Assembly: GCF_026230105.1 (NCBI RefSeq)
Contig: NC_079480.1
Location: forward strand, 7,110,488-7,174,487
Source of the DNA: Diorhabda sublineata
Taxonomy: Eukaryota; Arthropoda; Insecta; Coleoptera; Chrysomelidae
DNA length: 64,000 bases
Direction of reading: 5' to 3'
Shown here one piece after another: positions 46,405 to 57,599 of this stretch. How positions within the stretch are numbered: position 1 is the first letter of the stretch; each line of letters begins with the position of its first letter. The notes under the pieces were generated by a model. The model was not told the DNA's origin. It did no database searches and saw nothing but the letters and a program-made list of their open reading frames with translations. A program made the position numbers and the translations under genes.

Positions 46405-47140
46405 AGATTCTTGCGTACAAAAGTTTATAAAAATCGTACAAGTAGTTTCCGTAGTTCGTTAATTATTTTAGATCCATAGTCATATCTGTTGTACTGTTAT
46501 TTCCAAAACTAAAAGAAATAATTTGTCGATTTCCGACTTTTCTAATTCGAATCTATTTAGTTTGCAAAATTTAATGTTTAGTTTTCTACCCCAACCCATT
46601 CTCAGAGGTCACAAACATTTGATTGTTTCAATCAATTTTAAACTACCGGGGTCGGATCATTGCAGAACTACCAAATGTTAGATTATACTTGTGATATACA
46701 AGATTATCTTTACTATACGGGACGTATATTTTATAAATATACTTAAATATAACAATCCGTGAATTTTACAGGGATAAAAAAATGTTCAATCGATTTTACC
46801 AAAAAGGTTCACCTTGTTTAACTGGATAATATTTATGGTTTAGGAGATATGTAGATTTTTAGATCGTTGTACAATACATGCCAAAGGTACCGTTCACCAT
46901 TTTGAAGAAAATTATTATTAATTGTTATTATTTATTGAAAATACTCACAGGAAGTATTAAAACATAATAAAACATTTCCAATAGAACTGTATACTGTCGA
47001 ATATCATGTTACTTACATAAGGGAAAAAGTGAAATGTAGAAAAATTTAGTTGGTTAGCCTTCTCTTTTAATTAATTCTTTTCGTATTAATGTGTGGACAG
47101 GAATAGTGTTGATGCTCACACATTAACGGAATAGTTAGAA
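46405..47140. other. Intergenic, nothing assigned
   Basis: AT-rich; no exon, RNA gene or transposon motif recognised. Confidence 0.35.
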
Positions 47141-47144
47141 TAGT

Positions 47145-47575
47145 AGATCTTTATTTTTTGGAAATAGCCTGAATGGTAAGCGATAATTCGCCATTTACCA
47201 CCCATGTTATGTGATATTCCTCTAAACATTCTCAGAGACATGTGGTTCATGCATAATGGAGCCCCTTCCCACTTCCTGAATGATGTAAAAAAATATCTTA
47301 ATACCATTTCATTCCTAATAGGTAGATTGGTTCATTTGAATGGTCACTATCCCCTGAAATAAATTCGATGGATTAATTTTTTTGGGGATATCTTGAAAGC
47401 CTGGTTTATGGTGCACCGGTAAACACAAGGAACGAAATGATCAACTTCCATTGTGATGCTATAAGCCAGAATATTGAAATGCTCTTCCAATTTCAAAGAA
47501 ATATCCTCCGTAGACTCCGGAAGTGTGTAGAATTGCAAGGTCCCTACTTCTAACATTCATTATAGTTGTTTATTC
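47145..47575 (+). pseudogene. Tc1/mariner-type DDE transposase, C-terminal third
   Basis: Frames read RDMWFMHNGAPSHFLNDVKK (second catalytic block, with N for D in QDGAP.H), FFWGYLESLVYGAPVNTRNE (third block) and ILRRLRKCVELQGPYF (C-terminal helix and end). The Asp of the second block is replaced by Asn, which would inactivate the enzyme. A deletion removes the RWIGRGGP.WP.RSPDLTP stretch. Confidence 0.6.
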
Positions 47576-47579
47576 TTCA

Positions 47580-49920
47580 AATTGTATCTTTATGGTGATT
47601 ATGGTTTCCTTGGGATGTACAACGATCTAAAAATATACATATCTCCTATTCCAATTTAAACAAATAGTACCTTTTTGTTAAAAAATCTATTGAAAAAATA
47701 ATTATTGCTATCTTTAGATTGTGCAGTTTTCATAATGTTGGAATGTATATGTCAGAAAATATACCAAAATATGAGTTCTGAGTTTGCAGCTTTAGATACC
47801 TATAACACAGAAACGAGGGGTCATTTAACAAAAGTTTTCTTATATCACATTATTTTCAGGTCATCTCCCGAATTCTTTATATCAAGCTACAGAACACCCT
47901 CTATAAAATTTCGTCGTTTATAGTATCAAAACAGTGAATTGACACCAACGACAAACAGAAGTAGTTGTCTAAATCATCCCACATTTATATAAAAGGCGAA
48001 CGTACTTTAAATGAACGGAGAAATCATTTTTGAACTTTTCGGTAGAAATTATCCTGCTAGTTTCATGATCCGTATGAGGGTTAATTGGAATAGCAAATAT
48101 TTGATTGAGAATCACCGAAAAACCAGTTTTATCAAGGTTTGAATCATACATTGGAATATAATTTTTATGATTATCTTAGTTATTGCGAATTTTGCTAGCT
48201 TGAAACGTAGTGTGACGATTGATGTGGCCTTTTTTGATGCTATATTTTGATTATAAATGGAAGAAGTTGATTCTTCAAGAAAAGAACCTTAGGAGTAAGA
48301 GAATTGTGGTATCTTGATATTTTAAAGAAATGTTGCATTCATATGATTGAAACAACTACTTGTGTCAGTGGATATGAATTTTTGTTGTATTCAAATATTT
48401 GAATGTAATAAAAATTCAAATATTTGGTAACAAAATTAAGATATCACTATTTTCGGTTAATTTCTCAACGTTTGAGTTTAGTAAGATTGTGGCAAATCAA
48501 ATACCAAATCTATTTGGTACAAGATTTCGAAAAATCATGTAATCATAATGATAATACAAATTTTCAGATTGTAGTTTGACCATAATTTTAGTCCTTGATA
48601 ATGAGTACATAACTATTCGAATGAACGCAATATGTATTAAGAAGAGTTTTAGTACTAAAAATATCAAAAATTATTTGAGGATTGTGAGTATTGAGATTTC
48701 TATCAAAAAAATTATCAAAGATTGAAAAAATCAATATTCAAATAGACACGCGACATAAATATTAAGTTTCTAGTTGCTTACAAACTGTTGAGAGTTTCTA
48801 TTGGTAAGATTATGAATGAAATCAAATTTTCATAGGTTAAATTAGGTTGAGACAATCTGGATGTTGCTGAATTTTAAGGATTATGTAAGTTGATTTGGTT
48901 ACTGATGACGTTGAATTTTTTATAGAACTTCTTTCTAAAATCTAAACGATATGGATAGATTAAGCTAAGCTTATTTCTAAAAGTAGGTGTTGCGAATTCA
49001 TAATCCATAGAATGACCTTCATAGAAACCTTGTGAAGCAAACTAGCATATGTGAGGTACGAAGTATATGAGTTTCTATAAAAAAGTTTGTTGAGTATTTG
49101 CAGGCTCTTTTGAATGAATTATTGGATTTTCATATGTTTTATTGATAAATCATTTTGATTTTAGGTCTCTTTTAATGAACAAATTTAGAATAAATCAGCT
49201 AAAATGATATAAATCAGAACATAACTCCTGAATGTATACCATCTTACCCAGCTATACAGGTGAGATGGTGACTTAAAATTATGGGAGATAATTCATTGAG
49301 TTTCATTTTTCAATAGAACCTGCGCAGTAGTGTCCTTATATAGTGCATTCTTTCTGAAGCTATTGGCTACAAGGAATACATTAGATCCAGTCGACATTTT
49401 CCATAGAGTTCTTCTCCATATAAATCTACTTCACCTGATTGCGATTACTATTCTGAAATGCCTGATTGAGTGTCTTATAATGAGTATGATTCTCCGTTTA
49501 CTTCATAATGCTGATTTTATTAGTCTAGGTTCTTATTTCTATTATTCTTTCAACTGTTCAATATTTTCCCCATAATTTCATACGACTACTAAATTGCGAG
49601 CCTCTTTTCTGTATTTCTGTAACTAGCTCCGGTGGAATGTTGTTTAACATTTTCTCTGTTTCGAGTCATCAGCTACATCTATAGTTTGATGGAATCGAAT
49701 GTGTTAAAATGAATCACTGCTCGATGACATAGAAGTTGATTATTGCCTATATTTCTTATTTGAAGTAACTAGCAGAAAACTATTACTGGAGAGTGTAATT
49801 TCTAACAAATTGCTGCCGAAATCTGCAGAAATTTATTTTTTTCATGAACAACTGCGTTCGAGTGAACATAATTTTCTGTGAATATTGATATTGAACTTTC
49901 GTAAGATGTAGTTTTCGAGA
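47580..49920. other. Intergenic, nothing assigned
   Basis: AT-rich; short open frames only (for example 49330-49575), without recognisable motifs or splice context. Confidence 0.35.
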
Positions 49921-49929
49921 AAGATGTAC

Positions 49930-50044
49930 CTTGGTAACTGATTCCACAAGCTTCCACTTCTCCAAAGCAAGGAGTTCCGTCTGCTTGTCTAGTGGATGTT
50001 ACAAACATGTGGGACTGGGCTGGATAGCTCAGAAGAGGATCTGC
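49930..50044 (-). other. Exon-like unidentified segment
   Basis: On the minus strand an acceptor-like ACCAAG and a donor-like AAG|GTACAT bracket 38 codons plus one base: ADPLLSYPAQSHMFVTSTRQ, ADGTPCFGEVEACGISYQ. The frame stays open past the donor to 49802. Composition is balanced and richer in GC than its surroundings. I do not recognise the protein. It could be an isolated exon of an unknown gene between Rh50 and the LRR gene, or a transposon scrap. Confidence 0.22.
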
Positions 50045-50179
50045 CTTGGTAGTATTGATAGAACAAAGTCAGGTCAGCGACATTAATAAAATAATCTTTT
50101 GTCCAGCTACACCAACTTGAACTTTTCTTATACTTGTGAATTGTGATTTCAGATTTAAAATGAATTACCAAATAGCCAT

Positions 50180-51050
50180 AAAAAAGAGAATGAATCTTTC
50201 ACCTCATATGCCGCTTGCATATTCACCATTTAACCGATTTTGTATGGGTTAGATTTTCAATGCCGTGGGCTCTGCATGACAGTGTTCAAGAATTCATTTT
50301 ATCGGTTATACTAATTGTTTGTATGTACCTATTATGACCGTATAAAACGGAATAACTACGGGAAAACGTCTGAAGCGAGAGCTACATTTCGATATGTATA
50401 CTGGGTATCAATTGATAATTTCTCGATAAACAAACCTGTTGACCAGAAATGGTAAGATTTGAAGTAGAATAACATAATTATAGTATAAATTTAGGCAACT
50501 ATTCTTTGACAAAATGCTTATCTTTGGCCGAACTAGAGCTTTATCCTTAAGATTCCCTATCATATTATATAATTTTTGAACCTTACTGATCCATTTTCTT
50601 AGGTGCTCTTATAAATATATTAGCATGTAACGTTTTCTGTTTTTTTTTTCAGAATACAACCAAAGAAAATCATGCGTGTGTGAAATCGAGACGCGGCTTT
50701 TATTACCACGTAGTAATCCGATAAGAGCGTTTGATATCTTTTAAAAAAGATTTTTATTGACGATTTTTTATTTTTATACGAGCACATGGCAAAGACTACT
50801 TCAACTTCATGCTATGTAAAACTTTCAACGATTCACGTATTAAGTAAAGGAGGGATCAACAATATCGACACCGAAGCTCTTCTCAGAATTTTCATGATAG
50901 TCACGTATATACTGAGAAGAACTCGCATTTTGATGCAAAGCATTATTTTTAAAACGTGTTTTTAGTCAGTGAATCGATCGATTTTATAACGAACAACTTT
51001 TTCAGTTTTAGTCATAAAATGGAGTTTTTCTATCTACTCCTTCAAATGTA
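50180..51050. other. Intergenic, nothing assigned
   Basis: AT-rich; no motif recognised. Confidence 0.35.
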
Positions 51051-51055
51051 TTTAA

Positions 51056-51530
51056 ATTGTGAATATTCCATTCAGTGCAAACCTCAAACAACAATTGGAT
51101 AAAAGATATCGTGCTCTTTTAAATCATGTTGACAATGCATTTTACAAATCTAGTATAACTGGAAAGAGGCATCATTTTATTAGTAAATTACCAGCCATTG
51201 AGAATAACTATGAAAATTTAACTATACTATGTAGAGTACTGCCATAAAACAATCAAACGCTTTGGAGCTAATTTAGGTATTCAAGTGGTTGGAGGACAAC
51301 TCATTGATTAAAGAATATTTTTTTTGTAATAAAAATTACAATTGCGAACATTGTGAAATCACAAATATACTGGAGGTACCATTGAGAAAAATTATGAAAC
51401 GCTGTGTAAACCATTTATCAAGTCATGTCATACTGGAACTCATAACAATCGATAATTTCGTGCTGAAATTGATCAAATCTCATGGAAACATGAAGAGAAA
51501 CTACTATTAGGAAGAGTGGACAGAAAATAA
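51056..51530 (+). pseudogene. Unidentified protein-coding relic
   Basis: Consecutive broken frames read ANLKQQLDKRYRALLNHVDN, KRHHFISKLPAIENNYENLT, ILCRVLP, then RFGANLGIQVVGGQLID and, after two shifts, PFIKSCHTGTHNNR and SWKHEEKLLLGRVDRK. This looks like one decayed reading frame of at least 150 codons. The family is not recognised. Alternatives: a transposon ORF, or a processed pseudogene. Confidence 0.35.
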
Positions 51531-52019
51531 TTCAATGCAGATGAGCTGGATCTCTTATCAGTGGAATAGCTTGTATTGAATATAGTAGATACCAAATCCA
51601 AGTTTTATTTAGTATCTCTCGAAAGAAAAGTGAAATTTTTAACATCAGTCAAAGTTATAAAGTCATAAAGGGATAGAAAAATAACATTTCATCGGAATAC
51701 AAAGGTGAATACTAACAAATATTTGGAGGAGGAATAACTATCACCTACTTTGGAATTCAATTTGACATCCGGGAAATATTTCATTGTTTAACTGATTGGA
51801 GTAGGGTGCCACATGCATAACATGAAAAAGATTATTGGAAAATAATATTTTCTATTTTCCGTAGCAGTTATGATAACTCTAATTTTTATTTCAATCATAT
51901 TCTGCCAACCTGGCCTAATCTAGAGATGGCGGTAGCTGCTTGAAAAATACCACTGTAGTAGAAAGTAAACAATTTATACAACAAATTTCAAGTTTGAAGA
52001 TGCCACGTAGTTTTGTACT

Positions 52020-52660
52020 TTTTGGCTGCAATCAATAGTGAACGTTTCCAGTGAATTTGTAAACATGGAAAAATTCAGTCATAGTTATTCGCAATAGAAC
52101 AAAACCAGCGTCGTGCAGATATATCCATCGAGTTCCTAGCAATGCTAGAATAGAGGAGAATTTTTGCGCCGTTTCATAACAATGGATGAAAGGTCCATCG
52201 CTTCACACCCGATACAAAAGAACAATGGACTGAAAAGGGAGAACCGAAGAATAAGACAGTTCCATCTGCAGGCAAGATCATGACGTCGTTTTTTTTTTTC
52301 GGAATGCACGTGAGCTAATTTTCATTGACTATCTTGAAGAAGGAAAAACTATCAACAGCGAGTATTATGCGCACTTATTGCAACGGTTGAGCGAAAAAAT
52401 CAAGCAAAAATCGCCGCATTTGGATAATAAAAAAGTGTTGTTTCATCAAGAGAATACACCAGCTCACACAACCGTGATTGCAAATGCTGAAATTAATGAA
52501 TTTTAAATTTTGAATTGCTACTTAATATATTCTATTCGTGAGGTTCATCCTCCTCGAATTATTTTGGCAACTTCGGGGAGCTTGACGATTCTTATCGCTT
52601 ATTGAACATCGCTGAGAAAAGTGTATGCAGCTAAAAGGAATTTATTTTTTTGTGTCTGAT
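52020..52660 (+). pseudogene. mariner (irritans-like) transposase
   Basis: Frames give FLRRFITMDERSI (first Asp region, ITMDETW), PDTKEQWTEKGEPKNKTVPS, AGKIMTSFFF, FIDYLEEGKTINSEYYAHLL, LSEKIKQKSPHLDNKKVLFH and QENTPAHTTVIANAEINEF (second catalytic block, QDNAPAHT, here E for D). It continues in pieces (VHPPRIILATSGSLTI) to KVYAAKRNLFF. Multiple lesions. Confidence 0.65.
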
Positions 52661-52664
52661 AATT

Positions 52665-55600
52665 TATTACAGTTATTATTTTTGAAGAAATCAAATAAAA
52701 AAAAAATCTCTCTTCAAATATGCTTAAATATATAAGAATTACTATCCTGGTACGTTGTTGTTGAATAATTCGAAAACTCTGTGGCTAAAGGACGATTTTC
52801 GTAACCTTACGAAGGTTTTTTATCTTTGATTGTCATATCCATTGTCTAATTGTGACATCCCGTAACTTTATGTGTCAGTATTTTACCCGAAACCTTTTTC
52901 TTTAGTTCATGCATACTACAAAATCACAACACTTTCATGTTACAATTAGGTCACTAGTAGATAGGTAAAAGATACTTTTCTCTAAATTTGTTTTTTATTC
53001 AATTAACTAAGATACGGACTCTTCACTATTCTCAGTGCGACATTTGGTCATAAAAGCTGTTGACAGACCATGGCTTGTTTGACGTCTCCTTCATCAAATC
53101 GGGCCCACAGTACATTTCAATGTATTGAAAATTTCAGGAGAAAACCATCATAGCATAGCACATCAAGTTTTACCGTTTTCTACAATTTCTAAGCTTAACA
53201 AATGAAAATTCAGAAGTTCGTGCAGCATTTATAGGAAAACGTACAAAACAAAATATTTGTTTTGAGCGTGAGGAGACGTACACTTTTATTGTTATACGAC
53301 GTATCTGTAGTTCATGCTAGAGGTTTGGGATAGAAATGAACGAATATTTCGTGCTTTAAAAACAGTTTTATTTTTTTTCTCAAAGTACTAACAAAACGAA
53401 ATCAGACTCAAATTTACAATGAAACAAAGTCTCAACTTTAGTGCTAGATATTCAAATAGTCTTTGAGCTTGTTTTTACCCAATATTCAACAAAAACTTTT
53501 ACAATATTTTTTTATTTATTTACAAGTTTCTTCGTTGAAAGTTTTGTGAATGAAATTATGAGTATATTTGTCACATTTACTAGTTGCTCCTTTACTCCCT
53601 AATTTTTCCCACAATTTCTAATAGATATTTGAATTAGGAAGAAAAATGAACGGTAAAAGTTCATAAGTAAAGTACCAACTAAATTTCAACAATTTCTCAA
53701 TGAGTAGTTGTTATTGCAGCATCAAAAATAGATCAACTTTTACTATCCATAATAATTTACTTAATATGAGAATTTAAAAATTACATGAATGTAATAGAGT
53801 CCCAAATGCTGTAATAGGATTCACTAGAGCATAATCGGACCTTGTGTATTACAAAATTCAGATTATGAGAAAAATAAAAGGTTATAATGTATTTTCAAGG
53901 ATGAAAATGTTCTTACATCCACTTACACATGGTCCTCATCTCACATATGATCAAAACGGAAAATTTATCACGTATGACACGTATCCTCTGTTATATCACT
54001 GTTATATCATGATAACCAAAGTCAATCATTAATTGTTACATGTCAAATTAATACAGCATGTTTGCAAATAGTGAAAAGGTAATGCCGGAGGTTAACGTAC
54101 AATATTTACTTAAGTTATAAGAAAATTTGCGGTATTTCCAAAAAAGTACAACCAAAATATTATACATTATTATATATACTGTCAAATTTCATAGAATTTA
54201 GATTATTGAATTATCATATGCCAATTTGAAGATGTAAAGTTTGAGAATACCCTTCCAGATTTTGTTCAAAATGCATCCGATATTTGTAACCATTTGCTAC
54301 AAAGCACAATCACTCTCAGTAACTTCATGAACCGAAAAACTCAAGCCAATGTTAATTTTTTTTCTGAAAATACATTGATAATTCAATAATAATGAAGGTA
54401 TTGGGCACACTGGGACATGCTGTTGTTATTAACTTTAAAAATTGAAAATTAATAACCCAGTAACTTTTGAATCTGCCATTTTAATACAACAACCTGATAC
54501 TTAATAAATTCGGCAGCATGGCAAAAATAGCGATCTTACATTATTTGCTATTATTTTCATTTAATGTAGGAGCAGATCTTTTAGCTCTAAAACGCCATGG
54601 GAAATTAAAAATTACTGCTAGATCCTAAATCGATAGATTCATAATTACTAAGATAAATATATCAAAAAGTATAGTAAAATCGATTCAACCCCCAGCGCTA
54701 CGAGAACCTGAATATAAAGATACTCTGGAAGCTCAGTACATTTCACCTTCATCACTTATCTTTGCTAGTATCTCAATTTTCAAAAAGTGCCACGTTTTAC
54801 TGGGAATTACTTCCCAAAATTGTTCCAGTATAAAATTTGTGTTAAATGAGAAGTTAATGTAGTCATTGAATGTAATATGTATTATGCTCTTTAACAGAAC
54901 TACTAATCTTATCAAAATATGTAGCAGGTCTACGTCTTGGATAAGTAACCGAACTAGCAAAACACGTTTCAATAACAAACCACATAAAAATTATAAAATA
55001 ATGTATTCCAAATGATAGGGTAGAATGTTTAATAGAATAATCAATTTCAATATAGAAAAGTAAGGGGTACTTTCTAACATAATTTTATAATTAATCTACT
55101 TGTATCAGGTAAAAATTTACACCTATGGACTTCAAACACTCCACGCTTTTTCACATTAAAATGATATCTTCAATTAATCATTCCAGTCTTCTTAAGTGTG
55201 AAATAACTATGTTATATTTAGAACTATTATTCAATAATTTTGAACCTATAGAATCAACGAATCCGTAGAAAAACTCCTTCTGCTTGTATCAAAAATCTTA
55301 TGTGCTCAGGAGAAACATAAATTTACTCATTTGCTGTACAATATAGTACTACTTTTCAGCGATATGAAAAGCATCGAGAGATTCACAAAATTGTAAAAAC
55401 ACATGAAACTATTTGATCATGGGAAATAATAACTTCATCGAATTTATGATAATAAGATATGATTTTAGTAACTTAGTGAGCCGTAAAAATATTCTTTTGA
55501 AGAAAGCTGACGATTCGAAAGTGACACGAGTTCGTAGGAAATTCAATGAAAAACTGATCAAATTGGAATATATAATATTATTTTTTAACGTTTACTTCTT

Positions 55601-55740
55601 TACGCTTCCTTTCCCATGTCAATTGGTTTCTCCGATGAACTGTCTCATTTTTATTTCTTGATAATCTTTTAAGAAAATCCGTTTTGTGTCTAATTATAAG
55701 GAGTGTAGTATTATTATTAGTGATGGAGAGTAATGGTGAA
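52665..55740. other. Intergenic, nothing assigned
   Basis: Three kilobases of AT-rich sequence. Open frames (53844-54032, 54978-54733 minus, 55413-55661) are short and unrecognised, and I found no inverted repeats or RNA genes. Confidence 0.35.
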
Positions 55741-55749
55741 TATTGTTTA

Positions 55750-56095
55750 AACTGAAGATGTTGTTGAATCGGCAACTGCAGCGACTATGAATCTTCTCCC
55801 TGGGAAATCCAGGGAACAATATTTGAAGGAATATAATTCTTTTATGGATTGGCATAAAAAGGCTGAAAAAGGCATAAACAGTCTTCAGCTCATTGGTCGA
55901 TTTATTCAAAACAGAAAGGAACCCCAATGGTGAATAACGACGTAGACATCAGTAAATACCTGAAACTCGTAACATATTTGAGAAATGAACAAATTGGCTG
56001 TAGACCCAAAAAATCTAAAACATTTGCTCATGAAGAAATCCAAATTTGTTTTTTCAACAGACCTTCAAACTTCTGGAAATTCGGATGACAAAGCA
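55750..56095 (+). pseudogene. Tyrosine-recombinase N-terminal part (Crypton/KIAA1958-like)
   Basis: Frames give VESATAATMNLLPGKSREQY, LKEYNSFMDWHKKAEKGINS, LQLIGRFIQN, then VDISKYLKLVTYLRNEQIGC and RPKKSKTFAHEEIQ. This is the SAM-like, core-binding half of DUF3504-type tyrosine recombinases (...SK..Y...Y..F..W......I....LL..F...). The catalytic half is missing. A separate C-terminal piece of the same family lies at 24204-24560. Confidence 0.5.
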
Positions 56096-56129
56096 GTAAT
56101 AGTGAATCTGCAGTTTGCTTAAACCATTC

Positions 56130-56359
56130 TGTCAACTCGTTGAATCAGGTCATCTGAAACGACAGATTTGCGCCCTTGGCCTTGCAACTTTATCAAGCAC
56201 ATTTTTAAACTTTCGACACCATTCACGCACAACACCATCACTAATGAACACACGAATCATTCTTCAATCAATTTCTGCAGCATTATAGCCATCAGCCTGT
56301 AGAAAACAAATAACACTCCGCAATTCCTACTTTGCGGGAACATCAATAATAGCGGACAT
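56130..56359 (-). pseudogene. mariner-like transposase, N-terminal DNA-binding part
   Basis: An ATG at 56359 starts MSAIIDVPAK-stop-ELRSVI, then CFLQADGYNAAEI-stop-RMI, then SDGVVREWCRKFKNVLDKV. The pattern ELRSVIRFL.AEG..AAEI..R.....G.....GVVREWCRKF is the helix-turn-helix start of a mariner-like transposase. Two stops lie within 30 codons. The 5' end of the element is probably near 56525, where the LINE at 56539 is inserted. Confidence 0.6.
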
Positions 56360-56538
56360 GTTTAAGTGTCTCTAGCACAGCATCGACGGACACTTGAATG
56401 TCAACAATAGCGTGTGTAGTGCGAGAGCTTCTAAGTCACCTACAGCGCATGCTCGCTTTCTTCTGCCCAAGTAGCGTCTGCAAGGAGTGATCGGAGGATG
56501 AAATAAAAAACGGTCCTCGTAGTTTGGTTCCAATACGA

Positions 56539-57524
56539 AAATGGACTTAGACCGAAGAAAGTATGGCAGTTGACAAGCCGTACTCAAAGAAATCAGGACA
56601 ACACACGAAAACTACTACCTATATACATGGTAGTAATAGAACCGAAAGAAGAACCAACTTATAAGAAGTTGAGATACCTCTGCCACACAAAAATAAGTGT
56701 GGTAGAACAAAAAAGGCACGACGGACCTGTACAATGTTACAGGTGTCAGGGATTCCATCACGGACAAAGCACGTGCAACATGGACGTGCACTGCGTGAGA
56801 TGCGCGGGAGCGCATAGACCGGCGGAATGCACGCTCAGCAAGACGGAAAAACCGAATTGCAAGAACTGCGGAAGAGAACACCCCGCAAACTACAAGGGGT
56901 GCCCGAAACACCCGAAAAAGACGGAGAACAACCAAGCAAGGAACACCACGCAAACAGGACGCACTTACGCACAAGTTGCGAAGAAAACAACAAAGACAGA
57001 AGAAAAAACACCGGAGCTACTGAGTATGTTGCAAAATATGCAGATACTCATAGCAACACTTATCGCCCAACAAAAATAAACCACAAGAGAACACCCCCCG
57101 ACACGGTAATTCTGCATTTTACAAGGAAATGTAGAGTTATACATCGGGGACAGCTATAGAGAAGGCGAAGGACCACTCGGATTAGATCTTTTCCTATCGG
57201 CATGAGGTAGGAAGAGGTTTACCCGAGGCCGCGAAACACACACACACACGAAGACGTCCAGAACAAGAAGCCAAGAGTGTATAGCCAACAGGCTAATCTC
57301 TTAATAAAAAAGATAAGACATCCCAGAATCTCCCATAGACCTAAGGGGAGAGGAGGGATTCTACACGCGAAACTGCGACGTGAGAGAGGATGAGGACCTG
57401 TCGGAAGTGACAGGGGGTGGTTGGAATGTTCTTCTTCGCACCCACTCGCGGATTTAACCGGGGGTGGATGCCTAGAGGGACGGGCTCGTCTCAAGTGAAA
57501 TGTGTGTGTGTGTGTGTGTGTGTG
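56539..57524 (+). mobile_element. ORF1-only non-LTR retrotransposon insertion with perfect target duplication
   Basis: The block TGGTTCCAATACGA occurs at 56525-56538 and exactly 1000 bp later at 57525-57538. Between the copies lies a compact GC-richer unit with a gag-like ORF1 (to 57079), about 420 bp of non-coding sequence, and a (TG)n tail (57499-57526). Flanking direct repeats of 14 bp plus a simple-sequence 3' tail are the signature of target-primed reverse transcription. No ORF2 (endonuclease or RT) is present: it is a half-LINE. Confidence 0.7.
56570..57079 (+). pseudogene. LINE ORF1 (jockey/X-element type) with three zinc knuckles, 5'-truncated
   Basis: Open to the TAA at 57079. It encodes an RRM-like end (LLPIYMVVIEPKEEPTYKKL), then three CCHC knuckles (CYRCQGFHHGQSTC, CVRCAGAHRPAEC, CKNCGREHPANYKGC), a basic Lys/Thr-rich linker and a helical tail (LLSMLQNMQILIATLIAQQK). 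All zinc ligands are intact. The N-terminal part of ORF1 (usually 200 or more residues) is missing, and the frame has no ATG upstream of the RRM-like end. It is the least damaged transposon protein in the window, so the insertion is young. Confidence 0.7.
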
Positions 57525-57526
57525 TG
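57499..57526 (+). repeat. (TG)n microsatellite, LINE 3' tail
   Basis: Uninterrupted TG dinucleotides directly abutting the right target duplication. A shorter (CA)n run is at 57237-57250 within the element. Confidence 0.9.
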
Positions 57527-57559
57527 GTTCCAATACGATAAAGCACTGATTTGAGTTAC

Positions 57560-57587
57560 AATTTATTACCCAATCGGGTAATAAATT
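57560..57587. repeat. Perfect 12-bp hairpin
   Basis: AATTTATTACCC (57560-57571), loop AATC, GGGTAATAAATT (57576-57587). No oligo-T follows and there is no gene nearby, so I do not call it a terminator. Confidence 0.8.
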
Positions 57588-57599
57588 CTTGACTCTTGA

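Noticed and set aside
56615..56974. 119-codon minus-strand frame opposite the LINE ORF1
   Set aside because: Antisense shadow of the zinc-knuckle ORF1, whose plus-strand translation has clear CCHC motifs.
57560..57587. Hairpin as a transcription terminator
   Set aside because: Eukaryotic context, no upstream gene and no T-tract.
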